Below, piece after piece: positions 14,906-21,416 of a stretch of DNA of 26,346 nt. Within the stretch, counting starts at the first letter, position 1. Each line of letters begins with the position of its first letter. Origin of the DNA: Faecalicoccus sp. (lineage in GTDB: Bacteria; Bacillota_I; Bacilli_A; Erysipelotrichales; Erysipelotrichaceae). The notes beneath the pieces were generated by a model that was given only the letters and a program-made list of their open reading frames with translations, was not told the origin of the DNA and did not search any database. The position numbers and the translations under genes were made by a program. The stretch lies in contig JAGAWH010000018.1 of the NCBI GenBank assembly GCA_017941505.1, forward strand, positions 1 through 26,346, in the 5' to 3' direction.

Positions 14906-16951
14906 TTAATTCATTCTGTTCCATTCATAATAACGTAATGTGCCGGATGCACCATACGTCACAAAGTAGCCATTTCTTCCTAATTCTTTTTCAAAATCCG
15001 GATCGACTACATATAATATACCGTCTACAATGACTTCTAACCAGGAGTGGTGGATAGGACCGTAAGCGGATGTCATGTGTGTTCCGGCTACTTGATGGAT
15101 ATCATAATTCATCAATAACCCCATTTCATAGACAACAGCCGCAAATACATAACAGTTTCCTAATCCGGTTTCAAAACCGTATTGCGCATACCAATCCGAA
15201 CCAAGAGCGGGATTTTCCACCATTCTTTGATAGGTGATATTTTGAATGGCCCAATCATAGCCTGCTCTTAAATTCCATCCGACCGTATTTAAGATATTTC
15301 GCGCATAGTTTAATGCAGGGGATGTATTCACTCTTCCATCCGGTCCGATGATTCTTCCGTCAACGATTCGGTTTGTGACCATATGGCCGTCTTCAAAATA
15401 AAAATCATAGTTGTAGATTTTCTGCCAGCTTTGGGCAATATCTTCCTTGACATAGTAAGTATCGCCTTCACCATAGGTAATGGTACTGCCGGTATTGGTA
15501 GTATATACTTTATTTAAAGTAATCTCAATGGCTTCAATGGCTCTATTTTGACCGGTTGTACCTGTAAGTGCGCCATTTGCCACCCAATCCAGCCAGCCAA
15601 GGCCTCCTACATGGACACGATAGAAGACATCATAGAGCGATGCGATACTATCGCTTAACTTGATTTGAATGGCTTCCAGCGGGGTAGACTTACCGGTCGT
15701 TCCGCTCATTTCATTTTGTGTATGCCATGAATCTTCCCATGCGCTTATACTATTGTACGATTTATATAATATTTCTCCGCCGATATTATTCAAAGATATC
15801 TTTATGGCTTCAATCCCAAGTCCTCTTCCGGTTGTTCCTGCCGTTTGAGCTTCATTTACGCTGTCCATCCAGCCGATATTGGATACATGGGCTTCATAGG
15901 TTAAGTGGTTTGTCAAAAGGGCGTTATCGGATATTTCAGGGGCCGTTTCATACCGGCTGACAAGTTGAAACTGGATTGCTTCGATCTGCTGTCCATAGTT
16001 AAGGGATCCAGCAGCGTTATCGCTGCAAGTCCAGCCCTGCCATCCAAAGTTAGAGGAATGCACCCGATAAAAAATATCATAATGATCAGCCATTTCTCCT
16101 GTTAAGCGCACCTTAATGGCTTCAATCGATGTAGATTCTCCCGTTGTTCCTGAATCAGCTCCGTTGGATACATAATCCTGCCAGCCTACTCCTTTGACAT
16201 AGCTGGAATATTCAACGTTTCCTTCATATTGGGCGTTATCGAGATTTATACGAATGGCTTCAATACCGTGGCTCTGTCCGGTTGTTCCAGATTGATTGCC
16301 TTCATTGACAGGACTCATCCAGCCGATGGTCGCAACATGGCTCTGGTAAGTGAGCCCATTACCGATAAAGGCTTCTTTTTCGGATATCGGGGCATCCATG
16401 CCCTTTTTTTGGAGCAGGATTTTAAGGGCCTCCATCTGTTTGCCATATCCTGCACTTCCGCTGGATTGGTCGTTATATGCCCATCCAAGCCAGCCGTAGT
16501 CGGCAATATGGGCCTGATAATAAATGTCGTAATCGTTGGCAAGATCACCGGTTAAACGAATCTTTACGGCTTCCATCTGCAGACTCTTACCGGTTGTACC
16601 GGTCATCTGTGAAGAGGATACATAATCCATCCATCCGATATTTTGCACATGACTTGCATATTCAATATCTCCTGTATAATCGCCCGAATCTAATTCGATG
16701 GTTAAAGCCTCCATTTGAAGGCTTTGCCCTTCCGTTCCGGTCGTTTCTCCGTTTTCAACAGGCTCTGTATCACCAATGGTTGATACATGGGAATAATAGG
16801 TTATTGTCGGATCATTTGACTTGGCGGCATTGTCGACTTCGGCAATTTCGGTTTCATCAATGACTTCAATTTCATCGGCATAAACTTGAATACCGGTTAG
16901 TGACATGAAAAAAAAGGCAGCTAACAGGCCTGCTTTGGTGTATTTTGTCAT
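14906..16951 (-). CDS. Secreted ChW-repeat protein with C-terminal transglutaminase-like domain
   Basis: A 681-residue secreted protein. The signal peptide (about 1-25, cleavage near VYA-DE) and an acidic spacer are followed by nine ChW-type repeats (about 50-480), with the recurring pattern Y-x-x-H-V-x-x-x-G-W, then GTTG and EAI-x-I-x-L. A short aromatic/glycine segment (about 490-540) resembles wall-binding repeats. The C-terminal domain (about 545-681) is transglutaminase-like, with a Cys-His-Asp set: Cys600 in GNCYVFAAVVYEM, His635 in HHSWLEV and Asp650 in YVVDPDF. Such domains act as cysteine proteases, amidases or protein crosslinkers; the reaction cannot be told from sequence. ChW repeats mediate surface or substrate binding. 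It is the first gene of the operon with a lipoprotein and an acyltransferase. Confidence 0.92.
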   Translation of the reverse strand: MTKYTKAGLLAAFFFMSLTGIQVYADEIEVIDETEIAEVDNAAKSNDPTITYYSHVSTIGDTEPVENGETTGTEGQSLQMEALTIELDSGDYTGDIEYASHVQNIGWMDYVSSSQMTGTTGKSLQMEAVKIRLTGDLANDYDIYYQAHIADYGWLGWAYNDQSSGSAGYGKQMEALKILLQKKGMDAPISEKEAFIGNGLTYQSHVATIGWMSPVNEGNQSGTTGQSHGIEAIRINLDNAQYEGNVEYSSYVKGVGWQDYVSNGADSGTTGESTSIEAIKVRLTGEMADHYDIFYRVHSSNFGWQGWTCSDNAAGSLNYGQQIEAIQFQLVSRYETAPEISDNALLTNHLTYEAHVSNIGWMDSVNEAQTAGTTGRGLGIEAIKISLNNIGGEILYKSYNSISAWEDSWHTQNEMSGTTGKSTPLEAIQIKLSDSIASLYDVFYRVHVGGLGWLDWVANGALTGTTGQNRAIEAIEITLNKVYTTNTGSTITYGEGDTYYVKEDIAQSWQKIYNYDFYFEDGHMVTNRIVDGRIIGPDGRVNTSPALNYARNILNTVGWNLRAGYDWAIQNITYQRMVENPALGSDWYAQYGFETGLGNCYVFAAVVYEMGLLMNYDIHQVAGTHMTSAYGPIHHSWLEVIVDGILYVVDPDFEKELGRNGYFVTYGASGTLRYYEWNRMN
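15512..16801 (-). repeat. Nine ChW repeats arranged as three triads with a 150-residue period
   Basis: The repeats fall into three subtypes in the order A-B-C, three times. A units begin at residues 51, 201 and 351, an exact 150-residue (450-bp) period. Equivalent units resemble each other more than their neighbours, for example B1 and B2 (YVSSSQMTGTTGKS, YVSNGADSGTTGES) and C1 and C2 (GWLGWAYNDQ, GWQGWTCSDN). The first A unit has lost the GW tryptophan (IGDTEP), and the third B unit is the most divergent (SISAWEDSW). Confidence 0.9.
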
Positions 16952-16982
16952 ATCTATCTCTCTTTCTAAAATAACATCATAA

Positions 16983-17041
16983 CAAATACATAACAGATTC
17001 TAATAACACTGCCATTATAACACATATATAACGGAATCTAA
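16983..17041 (-). repeat. Imperfect direct repeat at the ChW operon promoter
   Basis: On the minus strand TTAGATTCCGTTATATATG (from 17041) and TTAGAATCTGTTATGTATT (from 17003) are related copies 38 nt apart, about 17 of 21 positions alike when extended to 21 nt. One covers the -35 end of the promoter, the other lies in the leader. The core GTTAT recurs several more times between and after them. This could be a regulator-binding array or just AT-rich drift. Confidence 0.4.
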
Positions 17042-17042
17042 A
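17014..17042 (-). promoter_or_regulatory. Promoter of the ChW/lipoprotein/acyltransferase operon
   Basis: On the minus strand, -35 TTTAGA (17042-17037), a 17-nt spacer and a perfect -10 TATAAT (17019-17014) preceded by TGT, an extended -10. The leader to the ATG is about 55 nt. The ribosome binding site (AGAAAGAGAGATAGAT region) is weak compared with other genes here. Confidence 0.65.
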
Positions 17043-17093
17043 AATAACAGCTGACATAATAAAATATAATTAAGCTAAATAACTAATATAACT

Positions 17094-17121
17094 AAAAAGA
17101 ACAATGTTTCAAACATTGTTC
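17094..17121 (-). terminator. Terminator of the trpXYZ operon
   Basis: On the minus strand GAACAATGTTT and AAACATTGTTC form a perfect 11-bp hairpin followed by TTTTT (17098-17094). The stem starts at the last base of the trpZ stop codon. Confidence 0.93.
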
Positions 17122-17924
17122 TAGTTGGATAATAAAATGCGGTCATTATCAAGATCTTCACCCGCATTCTGGGCAAATTTATCTAATAAATCTCGAACCG
17201 TTAAGTTTTCTCTTTCTTCTTTACTTACATCATAAACGATGGAACCATTATTCATCATAATCGTTCGATTACCCAGTTTTAATGCCTGTGACATGTTATG
17301 GGTAATCATCAGACAGGTAATCTGTTTTTCCGCAATGATCTGCTCGGTTAACTCCAATACCTTTTTAGCGGTAGCCGGATCAAGAGCGGCGGTATGTTCA
17401 TCGAGTAACAGCAGCTTTGGAGTAACCATGGTTGCCATCAATAAAGTCAAGGCCTGCCTCTGTCCGCCGGATAAAAGACCGACCGGAGAGTCCATACGAT
17501 CTTCCAATCCCATATTTAACAGAGATAAGCGGTCACGAAACATTTCTTTATCTTTTCTAGAGATACGGCTGAAATAAGCGTTATCGGCAGTACCGGCTCT
17601 TAAATAGGCAATCGCAAGATTTTCTTCAATGGTCATATTCGGAGCCGTCCCCATTAGTGGGTCCTGGAATAAGCGCCCGATATATTTAGCCCGTTTATGC
17701 TCGGGAATAAAGGTAATATCTTTTCCATCCAGTTCTACATATCCCGTATCCGGTAAGAAAGATCCGCAGATAATATTAAATAAGGTCGATTTACCAGCAC
17801 CGTTAGAGCCGACGATGGTCGCAAAATCTCCATCCTCTAAGGTGAGGTTGATTCCGTTTAAAGCCTTTTTTTCGTTAATGGTTCCCGGATTAAATGTCAT
17901 ATGAATATCATTCAACTTCAACAT
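17121..17924 (-). CDS. trpZ: Tryptophan ABC transporter, ATP-binding protein
   Basis: A 267-residue ABC ATPase with Walker A GSNGAGKST, Q-loop LFQDPLMGT, signature LSGGQRQAL, Walker B LLLLDEHTAALD and H-loop MITHNM. It drives import through the neighbouring permease. The His in DEHTAALD replaces the usual Pro and, as far as I know, is typical of this ABC subfamily. The ATG lies 1 nt after the trpY stop, and its GGAGGTAA site is inside the end of trpY, so the two are translationally coupled. The stop codon is TAG. The T-box leader of the operon supports tryptophan as the substrate. Confidence 0.93.
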   Translation of the reverse strand: MLKLNDIHMTFNPGTINEKKALNGINLTLEDGDFATIVGSNGAGKSTLFNIICGSFLPDTGYVELDGKDITFIPEHKRAKYIGRLFQDPLMGTAPNMTIEENLAIAYLRAGTADNAYFSRISRKDKEMFRDRLSLLNMGLEDRMDSPVGLLSGGQRQALTLLMATMVTPKLLLLDEHTAALDPATAKKVLELTEQIIAEKQITCLMITHNMSQALKLGNRTIMMNNGSIVYDVSKEERENLTVRDLLDKFAQNAGEDLDNDRILLSN

Positions 17925-17925
17925 G

Positions 17926-18864
17926 TTAATTACCTCCGTTAGAACGCATAGCGATTGCGGCTTTTTTCTTTTTATTTAATAGAATGGTTTGTTTCACTTT
18001 CGGGGCTGCAATCGCAACAGCTACGATAAGCGCCGATACCAATTTAAAGGCTTCTGTCGGAACATTTAAGCGAAGAGCCAGTGATATCACAAACCGATAC
18101 AGACAGGATCCCAGTACAACGCAGATGACACGTTTTGTCATATTGCGCTTTCCGGAGATGCTTTCACCGATAATTAAAGATGCCAGCGCTATGGTAACCA
18201 TACCGGTTCCTAAGTTGATATCGCAGGACTTATTGTAGATACCGATTAAACATCCGGCTAAAGCGGTCAAAGCTCCACCGATACATAAGCCGATGGTAAT
18301 GGTAAAAGATGGATTGATCGAGGATGCACGAATCATGGCCGGGCTGTCTCCGGTAGCTCGAATGGATAAACCTAAACGGGTGGACAGAAACCGTAAGATT
18401 ACCAGACAAATGAGTCCTACAATCAAACCGAGTAATATGAGTTTATGCCAGGATTTCCAGAAAGAGGAGTCCCACAGACCTCCGAATAAGCTGAAAATCG
18501 TGTCTTTTCCAAAAATAGAAACATTGGAGGAAAATCCCATAACGGCTAAATTAATCGTATATAAACCTGTGTTGACGATAATTCCCGCAAGGATACTTTG
18601 AACACCTAACTTTGTCTGCAGAAAGGCAGTGATGTAGCCTGAGCATATACCGGCTGCCATCGCCAGAATCACCGCAAGAAATGGATGGCCCGCAATGGTT
18701 ACAACGGCCCCCACAGCACATCCCAGTGTATAACATCCATCGGTGGATAGATCACAGATGTTCAAAATGCTGAAACTGATAAACAAGCTTAGAGCGACAA
18801 GTGAATATACAAGACCAACCTCCAGGGCTGTCTGAATGATATTAATCGTAATGAAATTTCCCAT
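17926..18864 (-). CDS. trpY: Tryptophan ABC transporter, permease protein
   Basis: A 312-residue integral membrane protein with about nine hydrophobic segments that fits the branched-chain-type permease fold (BPD_transp_2), in the group of uncharacterised permeases paired with TrpX-type binding proteins. The N-terminal core (LVYSLVALSLFISFSILNIC, then DLSTDGCYTLGCAVG) and a glycine-rich later helix are typical. A basic, lysine-rich tail ends in NGGN, which encodes the ribosome binding site of trpZ. It forms the membrane channel of the importer. It starts 62 nt after trpX, with a hairpin between them. Confidence 0.93.
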   Translation of the reverse strand: MGNFITINIIQTALEVGLVYSLVALSLFISFSILNICDLSTDGCYTLGCAVGAVVTIAGHPFLAVILAMAAGICSGYITAFLQTKLGVQSILAGIIVNTGLYTINLAVMGFSSNVSIFGKDTIFSLFGGLWDSSFWKSWHKLILLGLIVGLICLVILRFLSTRLGLSIRATGDSPAMIRASSINPSFTITIGLCIGGALTALAGCLIGIYNKSCDINLGTGMVTIALASLIIGESISGKRNMTKRVICVVLGSCLYRFVISLALRLNVPTEAFKLVSALIVAVAIAAPKVKQTILLNKKKKAAIAMRSNGGN

Positions 18865-18892
18865 ATGTTACCAACTTTCTTAAAATAGGACA

Positions 18893-18913
18893 AACCGATG
18901 GAGTCCATCGGTT
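18893..18913 (-). other. Intercistronic hairpin between trpX and trpY
   Basis: AACCGATG and CATCGGTT form a perfect 8-bp stem with a 5-nt loop that can close further. There is no proper T-tract after it on the minus strand (TGTCCTATTTT), so it is more likely an mRNA-stability or partial-attenuation element than a terminator. It could help make more binding protein than permease. Confidence 0.55.
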
Positions 18914-18926
18914 GTCGTTTTATAAA

Positions 18927-19964
18927 TTATTCAAATTCTTCTGCGGTTTTTGTTTCGATGATTTCAGAGCAGAGCGGCTCAAATGCGGCTTTAACTTCTT
19001 CTAAATCCAATCCTATCGTTTCAACGACATCGGTATTGATTGTTGCGATACCGTTATCGAATGTACGGACAGCTAAGGTAGCCGGATCAGCACCGTCAAC
19101 CAGAATTTCTACAACCATATCGGCTGTTTCAATTCCTAATAACGCATAGTTTACACCGTAACCTAAGAATGCGCCGTTTAATGCGAAGGAATCAGCACCG
19201 CAATAGTGAGGAATCTTTGCCTCAGCAAACTTTTCATAAATCGCAAGTTCTGCGGTCATAACCGTATTGTCTGTTGGAGTAAAGATGGCATCTACTTCTT
19301 CGGCAACTAATGCATCGGCAGCCGATGCGATTTCATCATTTGTGTTACCGGTCTTTTCTACATATTCAATGCCTTTTTCATCAAGGTAAGCTTTTGCGTC
19401 TTTAATTGGCTGTTCGGAAGCATTTTCACTCTTTGAATACAGCAGACCGACTTTCTTAATATCCGGGTTTTGTGCAAACATCAAATTCATAACAGCTTCA
19501 GTATTTAAGGCATCGGATGTACCGGTGATTTTACCGCCCGGCTTATCCATGGATTCTACCAATCCGGCACCTACCGGATCGGAAGCTGCCGCAAACACAA
19601 TCGGCATATCGCTGTCTTCGTAGGATGCCTGCATGATCTGCGCAGTCGGTGTTGCGATTGGAACGACGATATCTACATCTTCTCCTAAATCTGAAGCAAT
19701 CTGCTGAAGAACTGTACCATCGGCCTGACCGTTTTTGTAGTTGATTTCAAAGGTTACTCCTAATTCTTCACCTTTCTTCTTCAATTCTTCCTCGATGTTC
19801 TTTTCAATCTGGTTTAATGATGCATCATCAACGTATTGTACAATGCCGACACGGTATACTTTTTCGTTGTCATTAGATTCAGATGATCCACCGGACGAAC
19901 AAGCCGTTAAACCGGCAAACATAGAAAGTGCCATTCCTAATGCGATAATTTTTTTTGTTTTCAT
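18927..19964 (-). CDS. trpX: Tryptophan ABC transporter, substrate-binding lipoprotein
   Basis: A 345-residue lipoprotein (signal with LTAC, Cys22, then a serine/glycine linker) of the ABC_sub_bind (PF04392) type. The start of the mature part (YRVGIVQYVDDASLNQIEKN), the VPIATPTAQIM and FAAASDPVGAGLV segments and the late FTPTDNTVM segment are hallmarks of the family. It should capture the amino acid outside the membrane and pass it to TrpY. A strong AGGAGGAG site precedes the ATG. It is the first gene of the operon, directly behind the T-box terminator, so the whole operon depends on antitermination. Confidence 0.93.
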   Translation of the reverse strand: MKTKKIIALGMALSMFAGLTACSSGGSSESNDNEKVYRVGIVQYVDDASLNQIEKNIEEELKKKGEELGVTFEINYKNGQADGTVLQQIASDLGEDVDIVVPIATPTAQIMQASYEDSDMPIVFAAASDPVGAGLVESMDKPGGKITGTSDALNTEAVMNLMFAQNPDIKKVGLLYSKSENASEQPIKDAKAYLDEKGIEYVEKTGNTNDEIASAADALVAEEVDAIFTPTDNTVMTAELAIYEKFAEAKIPHYCGADSFALNGAFLGYGVNYALLGIETADMVVEILVDGADPATLAVRTFDNGIATINTDVVETIGLDLEEVKAAFEPLCSEIIETKTAEEFE

Positions 19965-19984
19965 AATGTCTCCTCCTGAAATCG

Positions 19985-20253
19985 AAAATAAAAAACAGCT
20001 TTATCCACATGGGACAAAAGCTGTTACTTCTGCGGTACCACCCAAATTGACATATAAATATGTCCACTCTTTTCAGCACGTTCATGCCTACCCAATGGTA
20101 ACGGAAGGGAACCCGTCAGAATCTACTCGAATTACTTTCAATCTGCCCTCAGAAGTCCATTCCCTTGTTTTCCACTCATCATGATTCCACCTTCCATGAC
20201 TCTCTTTACAGTTTCCAACAGGTACTACTCTTCATCTTCGGTTTTCTTAACTT
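19985..20253 (-). promoter_or_regulatory. T-box riboswitch leader, tryptophan-specific (specifier UGG)
   Basis: On the minus strand the leader shows the classic order: GATGAAGAGTAGTA at the start, the AGAGAGTC and GGAAGGTGGAA elements of stem I, then GAA-UGG-A at the specifier position (UGG at 20159-20157), followed by GGGTTCCCTTCCGTTACC and the T-box core GGGTGGTACCGCAG (20043-20030). Uncharged tRNA-Trp pairing with UGG and with the T-box would favour the antiterminator and switch on trpXYZ. The specifier is read from the usual GAA-codon-A context, not from a folded model. Confidence 0.95.
19986..20025 (-). terminator. Regulated terminator of the T-box leader
   Basis: AACAGCTT (20025-20018) and AAGCTGTT (20001-19994) form the stem, followed by a T-rich tail on the minus strand. 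The 5' side lies just after the T-box core, as needed for a competing antiterminator. Confidence 0.92.
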
Positions 20254-20259
20254 GAAAAA

Positions 20260-20288
20260 AGTATAACACGGCTTTTTTTGATATTCAA
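20260..20288 (-). promoter_or_regulatory. Promoter of the trpXYZ operon
   Basis: On the minus strand, -35 TTGAAT (20288-20283), a 17-nt spacer and -10 TATACT (20265-20260) preceded by TGT. It sets the transcript start near 20253, just before the conserved T-box stem I. Confidence 0.8.
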
Positions 20289-20322
20289 GAAAACATTTTC
20301 AAAGAATAAGAAAACGGTTTCA

Positions 20323-20351
20323 GAAAAAAGAAAAGAGACATTTCTGCCTCT
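20323..20351 (-). terminator. Terminator of birA
   Basis: On the minus strand AGAGGCA and TGTCTCT pair (one G-U) around a GAAA tetraloop, followed by TTTCTTTTTT. It lies 6 nt after the birA stop. Confidence 0.87.
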
Positions 20352-20356
20352 CGGTG

Positions 20357-21307
20357 TTATTCGTTGATGGTTGCGACAGCTTCCATGCAGGATGCACGGA
20401 CAGTTTCTTCTCCGTTGGATACAACTAAGGAAAGATCTTCGTCGATTCCCTGTACGGTTCCGGTAAATTCCTGATTCATCCAGCGAAGGGTCACATTTTT
20501 TCCAACCATGTCGGAATAGCTCATATAGTACTTGAAGAAATTGTTTCCCAAAATATGGCGGATATGATGGGCAAAGGTATTCAAAATATCAATGATCAAC
20601 TGGTTACGGTTAACGATCGAGTGGGTTAGATCCTCAATTGAAGAACAATTTGGCATATCTTCCGGGAAGGTTGTGGAATGTACATTGATGATTATTCCTA
20701 CCAGCACATAATCCAACTCCATAGGATTCAGTTTAACGCCGCTTTCAACCACAAAATTACCGATTTTCTGGTTGTTGAAATATAAGTCATCCAGCCAGCG
20801 GATTTCCGGATGAATACCGTAGTTGAGTTCGATTGCCTTAGCAGCCGCAGCGGCAGCTGCACTGGATAATTTTGAGATGACATTCAAACCGAATTTAGGT
20901 TTTAAACAGATGGATAAATAAATGCCGCCGTTTTTCGGACAGAAAACTTTTGTCTTCTGTTTACCGTGAGCGGCTGTTTCTGTTTCGGCAATTAATACAT
21001 GACCGTGTTCCAATGTGTTGGCACGATAGCGAAGCACGGAGTTTGTCGATGTAACTTCATCGACGATTTCAACCGTATATATAGGATCCAATTGTTTGCT
21101 GAGGGTCTTCATGGAGATTTCATCGGCTCTATCCATCATCCTGAATCCCTTTTTCTCGTCAAATTCAATATTATAACCCATGTGTCGAATGCGGTCGACT
21201 TCATCGTAGATGGCCTGGTGAGACCAATGCAGTCCTTCAGCTAAATCATCTAACGTAAAAAAATGGTTTTTATGATTGTTAAAAACAGAAAATAATGTAC
21301 TCTTCAT
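20357..21307 (-). CDS. birA: Biotin-protein ligase (BirA-like) with N-terminal HTH and non-canonical active-site motifs
   Basis: A 316-residue protein with the two-part layout of class II biotin ligases: a winged helix-turn-helix (about 1-60: FTLDDLAEGLHWSHQAIYDE), the catalytic domain (about 75-265, starting EVTSTNSVL) and a small C-terminal SH3-like domain. It should make biotinyl-AMP and attach biotin to the carboxylase encoded next door. The biotin-loop motif GRGR reads AHGK (113-116), the KWPND motif reads RWLDD (170-174), and the G in the following GG pair is Asn184. The fold blocks GGIYLSI, KIGNFVVESG and GIIINV remain. ATG 21307 has AAAGGAA 8 nt upstream, whereas the upstream TTG overlaps that site. 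A seven-alanine run sits at about 150-156. Self-repression through the HTH is possible. Confidence 0.87.
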   Translation of the reverse strand: MKSTLFSVFNNHKNHFFTLDDLAEGLHWSHQAIYDEVDRIRHMGYNIEFDEKKGFRMMDRADEISMKTLSKQLDPIYTVEIVDEVTSTNSVLRYRANTLEHGHVLIAETETAAHGKQKTKVFCPKNGGIYLSICLKPKFGLNVISKLSSAAAAAAAKAIELNYGIHPEIRWLDDLYFNNQKIGNFVVESGVKLNPMELDYVLVGIIINVHSTTFPEDMPNCSSIEDLTHSIVNRNQLIIDILNTFAHHIRHILGNNFFKYYMSYSDMVGKNVTLRWMNQEFTGTVQGIDEDLSLVVSNGEETVRASCMEAVATINE

Positions 21308-21343
21308 AAATCGAATTCCTTTCAAAAATCATTTGATATGGAC

Positions 21344-21372
21344 ATTATAATTCAGTTTCTTTAGTACGTCAA
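21344..21372 (-). promoter_or_regulatory. Promoter of birA, overlapping the pyc terminator tail
   Basis: On the minus strand, -35 TTGACG (21372-21367), a 17-nt spacer and -10 TATAAT (21349-21344). The first two T of the -35 are the end of the T-tract of the pyc terminator. Confidence 0.8.
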
Positions 21373-21398
21373 AAAAAGAGGACCGATCAACGGTCCTC
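21371..21398 (-). terminator. Terminator of the pyruvate carboxylase gene
   Basis: On the minus strand GAGGACCG and CGGTCCTC pair around TTGAT, followed by T7 (21377-21371). It lies 18 nt after the pyc stop. Confidence 0.95.
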
Positions 21399-21416
21399 CA
21401 GGAGGAGATATTACTC

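Noticed and set aside
19741..20184. 147-codon plus-strand open frame across the trp leader
   Set aside because: It overlaps trpX and the T-box antisense, lacks a ribosome binding site and shows no family similarity; the T-box explains the conserved sequence.
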